A stretch of DNA of 64,000 nucleotides from Actinomycetota bacterium (GTDB taxonomy: Bacteria; Actinomycetota; Actinomycetes; S36-B12; FW305-bin1), in contig SCTR01000009.1 of NCBI GenBank assembly GCA_004297305.1, positions 1 through 64,000 of the forward strand, given 5' to 3'. Below are positions 34,190 through 45,152 of this stretch, piece by piece. A program made the position numbers and the translations under genes. The first letter of the stretch is position 1, and each line of letters begins with the position of its first letter. Under the pieces are notes generated by a model, which did no database searches, was not told where the DNA came from, and was given only the letters and a program-made list of their open reading frames with translations.

Positions 34190-36305
34190 CGGGCTCAAGG
34201 CCGGTCCACCGGGCGGCGAACGCGAGCATGTCGGCGGACTCGTCGACACTGCGGGACAACGACCGGGCGCCGTGTCCGACCTCGGCCTCCGCGCGGATCA
34301 CGACCGGGCGCGACCCGGACGTGGCGGCCTGCAACGCCGCGCACATCTTGCGGCCGTGCATCGGATCGGTCCGCGTGTCGTTGTCGAACACCATGAACAT
34401 GGTGGCCGGGTAGTCGACGCCGGGCCGAACCTGGTGGTACGGCGAATACGCCAGCAGCCAGTCCAGTTCGGCGGGGACGTCGGGGTCGCCGTACTCGACG
34501 GTCCAGGTCTGTCCCAGTGCGGACGTGGTGTAGCGGACCATGTCCAGCAGCGGCGCAACACAGATGACGGCCTGGTAGAGGTCGGGTCGCTGCGTCAGCG
34601 CCGCGCCGACCAGCAGTCCGCCGTTGGAACCACCGTTGACCGCAAGCTGTTCGCGCGTCGTCCAGCCTTCGGCGATCAGGAACTCGGCCGCCGCGTGGAA
34701 GTCGTCGAAGACGTTCTGCTTGCGGTCGAGCATGCCGTCGCGATGCCAGGCCTCGCCTTCCTCGCCGCCGCCGCGCAGGTTGGCCACGGCGTACACCCCG
34801 CCGGCCTCGACCCAGGCGAGGATCGTCGCGGAGTAGCCCGGTCCCATCGGGACGCCGAAACCGCCGTAGCCGTAGAGAATCGTCGGGCGTGGCCGGTCAG
34901 GTTCCCCGGTACCGGACAGCACGAACATGCGCACCGGCGTGCCGTCGGCGGAGTGGTAGGTGACCAGGCGGGTGTGCACGGTCGGTACGTCGACCGTCCC
35001 GGGCGGACTGGCCCACAGCGACACCTCGTCGGAGCGCCCGTCGTAGCGGTACACGTGCGGCACCGTGGTGTGGTCGGTGTAGACGAACCAGCATTCCGGG
35101 CCGCCTTCGGGCCGCTCGACCGGACCGGCCACCGTGCCGAGTCCGGGCAACGCGATGTCTCCCAGCCGTTCCCCGGTATGCAGGTCGTGCACCGTCAGTT
35201 CGGTGACGGTGTGCCGGGTCCACGACGCGATGAGCCGCGGTGCGGCCAGTTCGTCGCCGTCCAGCACGGTGAACCCGTCGAGGACGGCCTCGTCGTCCTC
35301 CGGCAGCAGGACGGTCCAGCCCGCGACGGACGGATCGTCGCTGTCGGCCACGTACAGCGCGCCACGCGGCGCATCGCGGTCGCTGAACACGTAGAACCGG
35401 CCGTCCCTGCCGACATGCAGACCGGTCTGTGCGTCGACGCCTTCCTGCACCACGGTGAACGCCGGTGCCTGCGGCGCGGACGCGGCGAGGTCGGCGACGT
35501 ACAGGTCGTTTCGCGGTGCCGTCCCCTCGGACACCGACACGACCAGCCATCGACCGTCGCGGCTCACCGAAACGCCGTAGTAGTTCGTCACCGTCAGGCC
35601 GTCACCGAAGATCTCCGCGTCGGATTCCGCTGGTGTGCCGACCCGGTGCAGCCAGACCCGTCGGTGGAACTGTTTCTCGCCGTCCGGCAGCAGCTCCGGA
35701 GGCAGCCGGCGTACGTAGTAGAACGCCTCACCACCGGGCAGCCATGCGACCGGCGAGTAGCGGGCGCGGTCGATCGGCCCGTCCACGACAGCGCCGGTGC
35801 GCACGTCCATCACCCACAGCACCGACTCCTCGGTACCGCCCTGCGACAGCTGGTAGGCCAGCAGATCGCCCTCCTTCGACGGCTGCCACGAATCGAGCGT
35901 GGTCAAGCCGGTCGGGTCCAAGGACATCGGGTCCAGCAGGACCCGCTCGGTGCCGTCGGGGTCGACGGTCAGCAGGACCGCGAACTGCTGGTCGGGCGCG
36001 CGGCGGGTCAGGAACCGTCGGTCGCCCCGCCAGTACGGCGGTGACTCGTGGCCGGCGCCCAGCAACTGCTGGACGCGGCCGGCGAACCGGTCCCGCGACG
36101 TCCACGCCGCCTGCTCGGCGGACAGTAGGGCCGCCTGCTGCTGCGCCCAGGTCGCTCGCCACTGCGTCCACTCGGGGTCGACAGCACTCGGGCCGGCGGT
36201 GTCGGCCGGCGACTCCAGCCAGCGGTACGGGTCGGGTACGGCGCGACCGTGGCGGTCGTCGACCAGATCCAGACGCGGCGCGGCGGGGTAGTCGGGACGT
36301 GTCAT
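34182..36305 (-). CDS. Prolyl oligopeptidase family serine peptidase (S9A)
   Basis: 707 residues with the S9A layout: N-terminal seven-bladed propeller (about 75-430) and C-terminal alpha/beta hydrolase. The catalytic Ser is in AVNGGSNGGLLVGAAL, the Asp in FDNDTRTDPMHGRKM and the His in AEAEVGHGARS. It cuts short peptides after proline in the cytoplasm; no signal peptide is seen. TAGGCT lies 7 nt before ATG 36305 and there is no ribosome site, so the mRNA is probably leaderless. The mscS start overlaps its stop. Confidence 0.95.
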   Translation of the reverse strand: MTRPDYPAAPRLDLVDDRHGRAVPDPYRWLESPADTAGPSAVDPEWTQWRATWAQQQAALLSAEQAAWTSRDRFAGRVQQLLGAGHESPPYWRGDRRFLTRRAPDQQFAVLLTVDPDGTERVLLDPMSLDPTGLTTLDSWQPSKEGDLLAYQLSQGGTEESVLWVMDVRTGAVVDGPIDRARYSPVAWLPGGEAFYYVRRLPPELLPDGEKQFHRRVWLHRVGTPAESDAEIFGDGLTVTNYYGVSVSRDGRWLVVSVSEGTAPRNDLYVADLAASAPQAPAFTVVQEGVDAQTGLHVGRDGRFYVFSDRDAPRGALYVADSDDPSVAGWTVLLPEDDEAVLDGFTVLDGDELAAPRLIASWTRHTVTELTVHDLHTGERLGDIALPGLGTVAGPVERPEGGPECWFVYTDHTTVPHVYRYDGRSDEVSLWASPPGTVDVPTVHTRLVTYHSADGTPVRMFVLSGTGEPDRPRPTILYGYGGFGVPMGPGYSATILAWVEAGGVYAVANLRGGGEEGEAWHRDGMLDRKQNVFDDFHAAAEFLIAEGWTTREQLAVNGGSNGGLLVGAALTQRPDLYQAVICVAPLLDMVRYTTSALGQTWTVEYGDPDVPAELDWLLAYSPYHQVRPGVDYPATMFMVFDNDTRTDPMHGRKMCAALQAATSGSRPVVIRAEAEVGHGARSLSRSVDESADMLAFAARWTGLEPGA

Positions 36306-36312
36306 GCGTCCG

Positions 36313-36318
36313 AGCCTA
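36313..36318 (-). promoter_or_regulatory. Leaderless -10 box of the prolyl oligopeptidase gene
   Basis: The minus strand reads TAGGCT, then 7 nt, then the ATG at 36305. The same hexamer serves ettA and the LapA-like gene. Confidence 0.6.
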
Positions 36319-36393
36319 GGGGGAGGAGGCCGGTGGCCCGGTGGCTTGCCGAGGCGCGCCGCTGGCGTCCTGCGACGCCGGCCACCCCGGCTC

Positions 36394-36399
36394 TAGGCT
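36394..36399 (+). promoter_or_regulatory. Leaderless -10 box of the LapA-like gene
   Basis: TAGGCT at 36394-36399 lies 6 nt before GTG 36406. No ribosome site is present. Confidence 0.6.
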
Positions 36400-36405
36400 C
36401 GCGTC

Positions 36406-36723
36406 GTGACCGAGGACAACGGCAGCGTCGACCCCCGCGGAGGCAAGCCCGCGCCCACCCCGTTCGGGTCGCCGCCGCCGCTGGACTGGAAGCGCTGGAT
36501 CAAGCCCACGCTGTGGGGGCTGCTGGCGCTGTTCACGCTGCTGTTCATCCTGACCAACCGCGAGACCGCCGAGGTCCACTTCGTCTTCTTCACCGCGGCC
36601 ATGCCGACGGTGTGGTTGCTGGTGTTCACGCTCGCGCTCGGCGCCCTGCTCAGCGAGGGCGCTCGATTCTGGTTGCGGCGGCGCAAGTCCCGCCGTGACG
36701 GAGCCGAGGGCGCGGAGCGCTAG
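36406..36723 (+). CDS. LapA/DUF1049 family small membrane protein
   Basis: 105 residues, GTG start, probably leaderless. A Pro-rich cytoplasmic N-terminus is followed by two membrane helices (LWGLLALFTLLFILTN and MPTVWLLVFTLALGALL) and a basic tail (RFWLRRRKSRRDG). The hairpin with the NRETAEVHF link matches the LapA domain. In E. coli LapA acts with LapB in lipopolysaccharide control; actinobacteria lack LPS, so the role here is unknown. The amidase gene starts 1 nt after its stop. Confidence 0.85.
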   Translation: MTEDNGSVDPRGGKPAPTPFGSPPPLDWKRWIKPTLWGLLALFTLLFILTNRETAEVHFVFFTAAMPTVWLLVFTLALGALLSEGARFWLRRRKSRRDGAEGAER

Positions 36724-36724
36724 C

Positions 36725-38101
36725 GTGGCACAGCTGCACGACCTCACCGCGCTGGAGCAGGCTGCGGCGATCCGTCGCGGAGAACTGACCAGCGTCGAGC
36801 TGACCGAGCACTACCTGTCGCGCACGGAGCGGCTCGACTTGGTCGTCGGTGCCTTCATCACCACGACCGCGGAACTGGCTGTGGCGCAGGCCCGCCGGGC
36901 CGACGCCGCGGTGCGGGCCGGGGCCGACATCGGACCGCTGCACGGGACCGTCGTGCCGGTCAAGGACCTGCACGAGGTGGCCGGCGTGCCGACCAGTTAC
37001 GGCTCCCGGGTGCTCGGCTCGGTGGCGCAGGCCGACGAGGAGTCGGTGGCCCGGATGCGCGCGGCCGGCCTGGTGTTCACCGGGAAGACCAACACGCCCG
37101 AGCTGGGACTGCCCAGCTACACCTGCAACGAGCTGGTCGGTCCGGCCCGCTGCCCCTGGGAGCTGGACCGCTCGGCCGGTGGCTCCAGTGGCGGGGCGGC
37201 GGCCGCCGTCGCGGCGGGACTGGCGTCGGCTGCGCACGGGTCCGACGGCGGTGGCTCGCTGCGCATCCCGGCAAGCGCCTGTGGCCTGGTCGGTTTCAAG
37301 CCGTCCCGTGGCTTGGTGTCCAACGCCCCGCGGGTGGACCGGCCCGGCGAGCTGGTGGTGCAGGGCCCGGTCGCGCGAACCGTGGCGGACGCCGCAGCGC
37401 TGCTGGACGTGCTGGCCGGCACCGGCGTACAGCATCAGCAGGCCGCTGCCCGGCAGCCGCCACCGCTGCGGATCGGGCTGCTGCTCCAGCCGGTGCTGGC
37501 CGACGTGGTGGTCGACGAGGAATGCCGGTCGGCCGCCCAGGACGCTGCGGCGATGCTGGCGACGCTGGGTCACCGGGTCGGCGAGGTCGACCGTCCGTTC
37601 GGCCCCGAGGTGCTGCCGCAGTTCCAGACGATCTGGTCCGCGCTGGCCGCGTCGATCGACGTACCGGCACAGCTCGAGCCGCAACTGGCCCCGCTCACCC
37701 GGTGGCTGCGCGCGGAGGGTCGCGGCGTATCGGTTGCGGCGCTTCGAGCCGCCGTCGAGGCTGTGCGGATGCTGGCTGCGGCGACGACGGAACGCTGGGC
37801 CGAGCTGGATGCCGTGGTGACCCCCACCGTCGCCGAGCCGCCGCCCCTGCTCCGCGACCTGCCGTACGACGCGGACCCCGCGGCCGACTTCGCCGCCCAG
37901 ACCCGGTTCACCCCCTGGACGTCGCTGGCCAACATGACAGGGGCACCCGCGGTGTCCTTGCCGTTGTCCCGCAGCAGGTCCGGGCTTCCGATCGGAGTTC
38001 AGTTGATCGGCAGACAGGGCGCGGACGCCGCGCTGATCGCCGTCGCTGCCCAGGTGGCCGCAGCCGTCGGTCCGGACGGCCGCCGGCCGGGTATGTGGTG
38101 A
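36725..38101 (+). CDS. Amidase (amidase signature family)
   Basis: 458 residues from GTG 36725, directly after the LapA-like stop. The Ser-Ser-Lys triad is present: Lys in TVVPVKDLHEVAG, cis-Ser in SAGGSSGGAAAAVAAG, and nucleophile Ser in GSDGGGSLRIPAS. The length and motif spacing are normal. It hydrolyses a carboxamide to acid and ammonia; substrate unknown. It is not a GatA because no gatB or gatC is near and GatA-specific features were not seen. The malQ start overlaps its stop as GTGA, so lapA-amidase-malQ is one operon. Confidence 0.94.
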   Translation: MAQLHDLTALEQAAAIRRGELTSVELTEHYLSRTERLDLVVGAFITTTAELAVAQARRADAAVRAGADIGPLHGTVVPVKDLHEVAGVPTSYGSRVLGSVAQADEESVARMRAAGLVFTGKTNTPELGLPSYTCNELVGPARCPWELDRSAGGSSGGAAAAVAAGLASAAHGSDGGGSLRIPASACGLVGFKPSRGLVSNAPRVDRPGELVVQGPVARTVADAAALLDVLAGTGVQHQQAAARQPPPLRIGLLLQPVLADVVVDEECRSAAQDAAAMLATLGHRVGEVDRPFGPEVLPQFQTIWSALAASIDVPAQLEPQLAPLTRWLRAEGRGVSVAALRAAVEAVRMLAAATTERWAELDAVVTPTVAEPPPLLRDLPYDADPAADFAAQTRFTPWTSLANMTGAPAVSLPLSRSRSGLPIGVQLIGRQGADAALIAVAAQVAAAVGPDGRRPGMW

Positions 38102-40242
38102 GCGCCGATCCGTCCGGCGTACGGCCGTTGTCCGCCGGTCTCGCCGAGCTCGCCGAGGCGTACGGCGTCGCCACGTCGTACCGGGGCCAGGACGGCCGGC
38201 ACGTGGTGGTCGGTGCCGACACCGTCGAAGCCGTGCTGCAGGTGTTCGGGGTCGACTGCTCGGACGGCGGCATCGCCGCTGCGCTGGCCGAGGTTCGCCT
38301 GCGTCCGTGGCGACGGACGCTTCCGGCCGTTCAGGTGGCCGTCGCCGGCGAGGGCGGCCACGTCCGAGTGCACGTCCGGCACGGCACAGCGGTCCAGGTG
38401 TACGTCGAGCCCGAAGGCGACGGCCCACCGGTCCGGCTCGGTCAGGTCGATCGCTGGGTCGAGCCGGTCGAGGTCGACGGGCACCTGGTCGGTGAAGCCA
38501 CGTTCGCGATCTCGCGGGAACTTCCGCCCGGCTGGCACACCCTGGTCGCGACGACGGACGACCAGCGGGCGACGTGCCCGCTGGTGCTGACTCCCCGCCG
38601 GCTGCGGGAACCGGTCGGTCCGCGGCAGTGGGGCATCATGGCGCAGCTTTACCAGGCACGGTCGCGCCGCTCCTGGGGGGTCGGCGACCTGGCGGATCTG
38701 GCCGACCTCGCCGCATGGAGTGCGCACCACTGGGGCGCGGACTTCGTGCTGGTCAATCCGCTGCACGCGGCCAGCCCTGTCCCCCCGATGGAGCCCTCGC
38801 CGTACCTGCCCGTCACGCGCCGCTTCGCCAATCCGCTGTACCTTCGCGTCGAGGACATCGAGGAGTTCGGATACCTGTCTCCTGCTGCGCGGCAACGGGT
38901 CTCGCAGCTGGCCCGAGCCGTGCAGGCCGACACCGTGGCGGCCGACCTGATCGACCGGGACCGGTCGTGGGCGGCCAAGGCGCAGGCACTCGAGCTGGTT
39001 CGGGCCGTCCCGCGGACGCCGGGGCGGCAGGCCGTGTTCGAGGCGTACCTGGATCGCGAGGCCGACGGGCTGGTGGACTTCGCGACCTGGTGCGCACTGG
39101 TCGAGACGTACGGCGCGGACGCCGCCGACTGGCCCCCGGGGCTCAGCAGCCCGCACGACTGGGCGGTGGCCGCCGAGCGGACCCGGCTGGCCGACCGCAT
39201 CGCGTTCCACTGCTGGATCCAATGGGTGCTGGACGAGCAACTCGCCACTGCCCAACGCGCCGCGATCACGGCCGGGATGCGGACCGGTGTGGTCCACGAC
39301 CTGGCGGTCGGCGTGCACCCCGGTGGCGCGGACGCGTGGGCGTTGGGCGAGCTGCTCGCCCAGGGCATGTCGGTCGGCGCGCCGCCGGACATGTACAACC
39401 AGTTGGGGCAGAACTGGTCCCAGCCGCCGTGGCGGCCGGACGCGTTGGCCGAGGCCGGGTACGCGCCGTACCGGGACATGCTGCGCACGATCCTGCGCCA
39501 TGCCGGCGGGATCCGCGTCGACCACGTCCTCGGGCTGTTCCGGTTGTGGTGGGTGCCGGCGGGGCAGCCGGCTTCGGCGGGTACGTACGTGCGGTACGAC
39601 CACGACGCGCTGGTCGGGATCCTCGTCCTGGAAGCAGCACGCGCCGGTGCGTTCGTCGTCGGCGAGGACCTGGGCACCCTCGAGCCGTGGGTGCAGGACT
39701 ACCTGGGCGATCGCGGGGTGCTCGGGACGTCGATCCTGTGGTTCGAGGCCGACGGCGAGGTGGTTCGGCCGCCGGCGACCTGGCGGCAGCGCTGCCTGGC
39801 CAGCATCACGGTGCACGATTTGCCGCCGACTGCGGGTTTCCTTGCCGGAGAACACGTCCGCATCCGGTCGGACCTCGGTCTGCTGACCCGGCCGGAGGCC
39901 GCCGAGCAGGCCGCGCACGCCGCGGACCTCGGGCGCTGGACCGAGCTGCTGGTCCGGCACGGCTGGCTGGCAGCCGACCGCGTCCACGACACCGACGAGG
40001 TCGTGCTCGCGCTGCATCGGGGACTGGCCAGCAGCCCGAGCCTGCTCTTGGGCGTCGCCCTGCCTGACCTCGTCGGCGATCGACGTGCGCAGAACCAGCC
40101 CGGGACGTACCGCGAGTATCCGAACTGGCAACTTCCTCTGCATGACGGCGCCGGTCGGCCGGTCCTGCTGGACGATCTGCCGGACGTCGACCTGGTGCGA
40201 CGCGTGGCCGGGGTATTGCGTGGTGAGCGGGGGCGGCCGTGA
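38098..40242 (+). CDS. malQ: 4-alpha-glucanotransferase (amylomaltase)
   Basis: 714 residues from GTG 38098, overlapping the amidase stop. GH77 amylomaltase with the N-terminal extension (about 150 residues, beta-rich) usual in actinobacteria. Catalytic residues are seen in GGIRVDHVLGLFRLWW (Asp nucleophile), VVGEDLGTLEPWV (Glu acid/base) and TVHDLPPTAGF (His-Asp). GIMAQLYQARSRRSWGVGDL opens the barrel. It transfers alpha-1,4-glucan segments between maltodextrins, feeding glycogen turnover. The glgX-treY-treZ operon 9 kb away uses the same pool of glucans. Confidence 0.96.
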   Translation: MSADPSGVRPLSAGLAELAEAYGVATSYRGQDGRHVVVGADTVEAVLQVFGVDCSDGGIAAALAEVRLRPWRRTLPAVQVAVAGEGGHVRVHVRHGTAVQVYVEPEGDGPPVRLGQVDRWVEPVEVDGHLVGEATFAISRELPPGWHTLVATTDDQRATCPLVLTPRRLREPVGPRQWGIMAQLYQARSRRSWGVGDLADLADLAAWSAHHWGADFVLVNPLHAASPVPPMEPSPYLPVTRRFANPLYLRVEDIEEFGYLSPAARQRVSQLARAVQADTVAADLIDRDRSWAAKAQALELVRAVPRTPGRQAVFEAYLDREADGLVDFATWCALVETYGADAADWPPGLSSPHDWAVAAERTRLADRIAFHCWIQWVLDEQLATAQRAAITAGMRTGVVHDLAVGVHPGGADAWALGELLAQGMSVGAPPDMYNQLGQNWSQPPWRPDALAEAGYAPYRDMLRTILRHAGGIRVDHVLGLFRLWWVPAGQPASAGTYVRYDHDALVGILVLEAARAGAFVVGEDLGTLEPWVQDYLGDRGVLGTSILWFEADGEVVRPPATWRQRCLASITVHDLPPTAGFLAGEHVRIRSDLGLLTRPEAAEQAAHAADLGRWTELLVRHGWLAADRVHDTDEVVLALHRGLASSPSLLLGVALPDLVGDRRAQNQPGTYREYPNWQLPLHDGAGRPVLLDDLPDVDLVRRVAGVLRGERGRP

Positions 40243-40279
40243 CGGGCCGCTCGGCGCCGCAGCGGTGGGCCGGGCCGGA

Positions 40280-40285
40280 TACGCT
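40280..40285 (+). promoter_or_regulatory. Leaderless -10 box
   Basis: TACGCT at 40280-40285 lies 6 nt before GTG 40292, and no ribosome site precedes that start. Confidence 0.55.
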
Positions 40286-40291
40286 CCTGCC

Positions 40292-40672
40292 GTGCTGAAT
40301 CGCGATCTTCCTCGGGCGTTGCCCCGGCGTCTGCTGACTGTCGCCGCCACCGCCGCCGTGATGCTGGCGACCACGGCCGTGCCCGCGGGTGCGGCCAAGG
40401 ACTACGACGGGCAGGACCTCGGCGCCCACATGTCCTTCGCGACCGCGGTGGCGATCTACGTCCTGATCCCGCTGGCGGTGATCGTCGTGGTCGCGCTGCT
40501 GGTCCTCGCACCGGGCTGGACGCGCAGCGCCAAGCCGGGCGCGGACGACGACGGCACGCTGATCGTCGGCGGCGCGACCGATGCCCGAGCGATCAGCCCG
40601 GACCGTGCCCGCGAGCTGGCGTCGGGCGTGGACGGCTCGGCGAGCGAGGGTGGCGTCAGTGGCCGCTGGTGA
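40292..40672 (+). CDS. Small predicted membrane protein
   Basis: 126 residues from GTG 40292. An N-terminal hydrophobic segment after LPRRLL (to about residue 30, ending AVPAGAAKDYD) looks like a signal peptide, and a second helix spans ATAVAIYVLIPLAVIVVVALLV. The C-terminal tail is polar (GADDDGTLIVGGATDARAI). I do not recognise the family. The end overlaps the DUF5130 gene by 14 bp, so the two are co-translated; a membrane partner for the DUF5130 protein is a reasonable guess. Confidence 0.8.
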   Translation: MLNRDLPRALPRRLLTVAATAAVMLATTAVPAGAAKDYDGQDLGAHMSFATAVAIYVLIPLAVIVVVALLVLAPGWTRSAKPGADDDGTLIVGGATDARAISPDRARELASGVDGSASEGGVSGRW

Positions 40673-41045
40673 GGTCTTCACCGCCGACCAGCACGCCGAG
40701 CTGGTTCGCGCACTCGACAACGCCACCGCCCTGGCCGGCGTGCGGTTCGCCCTCTACGTCGGTCCGCTGCCGGCCGGCCGGGCGACCGCAATCGCCCGGC
40801 ACGCAGCGCTACCGGATGCGCCGGACGCGGTGCTCGTCGCCGTCGACACGGCCGGCCGCATAGTGGAGATCGTCGTGGGGACCCACGCTGTACGGGCACT
40901 GGACGACCAGGCCTGCGGGCTCGCCGTCTTGTCGATGACCTCGTCCTTCAGCGCCGGCGATGTCGTCGGCGGCCTGCGGACCGGCATCGCCCAACTCGCC
41001 GACCACGCTCGCCGGCCCACCGTCTGGCATCTCGACCAGCCCTGA
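40659..41045 (+). CDS. DUF5130 (TPM-like) domain protein
   Basis: 128 residues from GTG 40659 (GTG 40650 is an alternative). It reads GEVFTADQHAELVRALDNAT, RFALYVGPL, DAVLVAVDTAGRIVEIVVG and CGLAVLSMTSSFSAGD, matching the actinobacterial DUF5130 family, which resembles the TPM domain fold. No signal peptide or membrane helix. Function unknown; TPM domains occur in phosphatase-like and photosystem-repair proteins. Overlaps the upstream membrane-protein gene. Confidence 0.8.
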   Translation: MAAGEVFTADQHAELVRALDNATALAGVRFALYVGPLPAGRATAIARHAALPDAPDAVLVAVDTAGRIVEIVVGTHAVRALDDQACGLAVLSMTSSFSAGDVVGGLRTGIAQLADHARRPTVWHLDQP

Positions 41046-41073
41046 TCAGCGCGCAGGACTAGGGGGTGCGCAG

Positions 41074-41682
41074 TTGACCAGTTTGCGCGAGGCGCTCGAC
41101 GAGTGGACGCAACTGTGGCCGGCCTTGGGTTCCCCGCCACACGACAGGCTCATGCGTCCGGGCCTATCGCCTGAAGAAACGACGAGGAGCCTGGTGAATG
41201 CCGACCTGGTCCCGAACGATGACATCATCGAGTGGTTCGCCTGGCACGACGGCTCCGAGTCGCCACGATGGGCACTTCCCGGCAGTTGCCTTGTTGCCAC
41301 GTCTCTTGCAGAGAGCTTGGGGCTTCGGAATGAGATCTGGGATGTCGCGACAGACCTCGCAGCAGATGGACTGACCGGCGACAGGGGCACGGACATGTTC
41401 TATCGACGTGAGTGGCTGCCCATCGCCAGTACTACCGCTAGCGGCGGCCCCCTAGTTGTGGTCCTCGATGGGCGTCGTGCGGAGCCACCGATACTACGTG
41501 TCCAATGGGACAATGGGGAATCGGCAGCCTGGGAGACCGACCTACGGCTGGCCGACATCGTGCGGCACTGGACCAAGGTCTTGCAGACTGGCCGCTATCG
41601 CTTCTCCGTTGACGTCGACATGTGGGTCGGCAACCCGCGTGAATTGCCGCCAGAGCTTCAGATCTTGGCGCTAGTGGGCTGA
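41074..41682 (+). CDS. SMI1/KNR4 (SUKH)-like protein
   Basis: 202 residues from TTG 41074, 7 nt after AGGGGG. The text LVPNDDIIEWFAWHDGSES and EWLPIAS...GGPLVVVLDG fits the SUKH superfamily, whose bacterial members often act as immunity proteins for secreted nuclease or deaminase toxins, or as orphans. The gene is visibly less GC-rich and uses more A/T-ended codons than its neighbours, suggesting horizontal arrival. No toxin gene is adjacent. The 278 bp downstream show no clear gene. Confidence 0.6.
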   Translation: MTSLREALDEWTQLWPALGSPPHDRLMRPGLSPEETTRSLVNADLVPNDDIIEWFAWHDGSESPRWALPGSCLVATSLAESLGLRNEIWDVATDLAADGLTGDRGTDMFYRREWLPIASTTASGGPLVVVLDGRRAEPPILRVQWDNGESAAWETDLRLADIVRHWTKVLQTGRYRFSVDVDMWVGNPRELPPELQILALVG

Positions 41683-41960
41683 CAGGCCGTACCAGTCACC
41701 GGGAATGTTTGATCATCTTGGCGGGGGCGACCAGCGTGCCGCTGTCGCGTGGAGCGTGAGCTGTCCGAGAAGCCGGGTGCGTCCATCCACACGCGACCGA
41801 GGCCCATCGGGGCATCCCAGTCGCGGTTGACCCGGATCAGATCCGAACCTACATCTGCAGGGATTGTCGACGTCGATGGGCCCGGGTCGGCGTCCTGCCC
41901 ATTCTGCCTGAGGCGATCCTGCCCGCAACGACGTTGCATCTCAGGCCGCCGACAGGTGAG
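41683..41960. other. Gap after the SUKH-like gene, no supported gene
   Basis: The 278 bp between the SUKH-like gene and the pepN stop hold open stretches in several frames but none with a credible start and family. Composition is intermediate between the two flanks. It may be a decayed remnant of what arrived with the SUKH-like gene. Confidence 0.4.
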
Positions 41961-44513
<2,553 letters not shown>

Positions 44514-44622
44514 CGGCGCTCCTCGGTCAAAGCCCGCCACGCCGGCCGGCGTCGAAGATCCTGCGTCGGCATCCTGCCACGGCCGGCCGGGGCGGTCCGG
44601 CGGCTGTGCCAGACTGCGCCGC

Positions 44623-45072
44623 ATGTGGATCCATATCGGCAGCGACCACGCCGGATTCGCGCTGCGGGAAGCCATTGCGGCGCATCTGGCGGGGCTGGGA
44701 CACGAGGTTGTCGACCATGGGCCCTACACGTTCGACCCGGACGACGACTACCCGTCGTACTGCATCGCCACGGCTGCGGCGGTGCTCGCCGACACCGACA
44801 GCCTCGGGTTCGTGATCGGCGGATCGGGCAACGGGGAGCAGATCGCGGCCAACCGCGTCCGGGGCATCCGGGCCGCCCTCGTGTGGAGTGTCGAGACCGC
44901 CCAGTTGGCGCGCGAGCACAACGACGCGCAGATCGCCGCGATCGGGGCCCGCATGCACGACGTCCCCACGGCGCTGACGTTCGTGGACGCCTTCGTGGAC
45001 ACGCCGTTCAGCAAGGGCGAGCGGCATCGCCGCCGGATCGCGCAGCTCGACGCCTACGAGGCCACTCACTGA
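44623..45072 (+). CDS. rpiB: Ribose-5-phosphate isomerase B
   Basis: 149 residues, ATG 44623. It interconverts ribulose-5-phosphate and ribose-5-phosphate in the pentose phosphate pathway. It shows IHIGSDHAGFALREAI, GHEVVDHGPYTFDPDDDYP and FVIGGSGNGEQIAANRV. The E. coli catalytic Cys in this loop is replaced by Ser, with Glu in GNGEQ acting as base, as described for the M. tuberculosis type. ARMHDVPTALTFVDAF closes the substrate site. No ribosome site is visible and CAGACT lies 7 nt upstream, so the start may be leaderless. Confidence 0.95.
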   Translation: MWIHIGSDHAGFALREAIAAHLAGLGHEVVDHGPYTFDPDDDYPSYCIATAAAVLADTDSLGFVIGGSGNGEQIAANRVRGIRAALVWSVETAQLAREHNDAQIAAIGARMHDVPTALTFVDAFVDTPFSKGERHRRRIAQLDAYEATH

Positions 45073-45152
45073 TCTCGGTGCCGTGACGTCGGGTGCCTTG
45101 ATATCGCGTCCCTGACCGCAGGACGCCGCCGACGTGGCCCCGCCGTCCCGCG

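Noticed and set aside
33756-36044. 762-codon open frame on the plus strand opposite mscS and the prolyl oligopeptidase
   Set aside because: Shadow of two clear genes; no ribosome site, no domain and unnatural composition.
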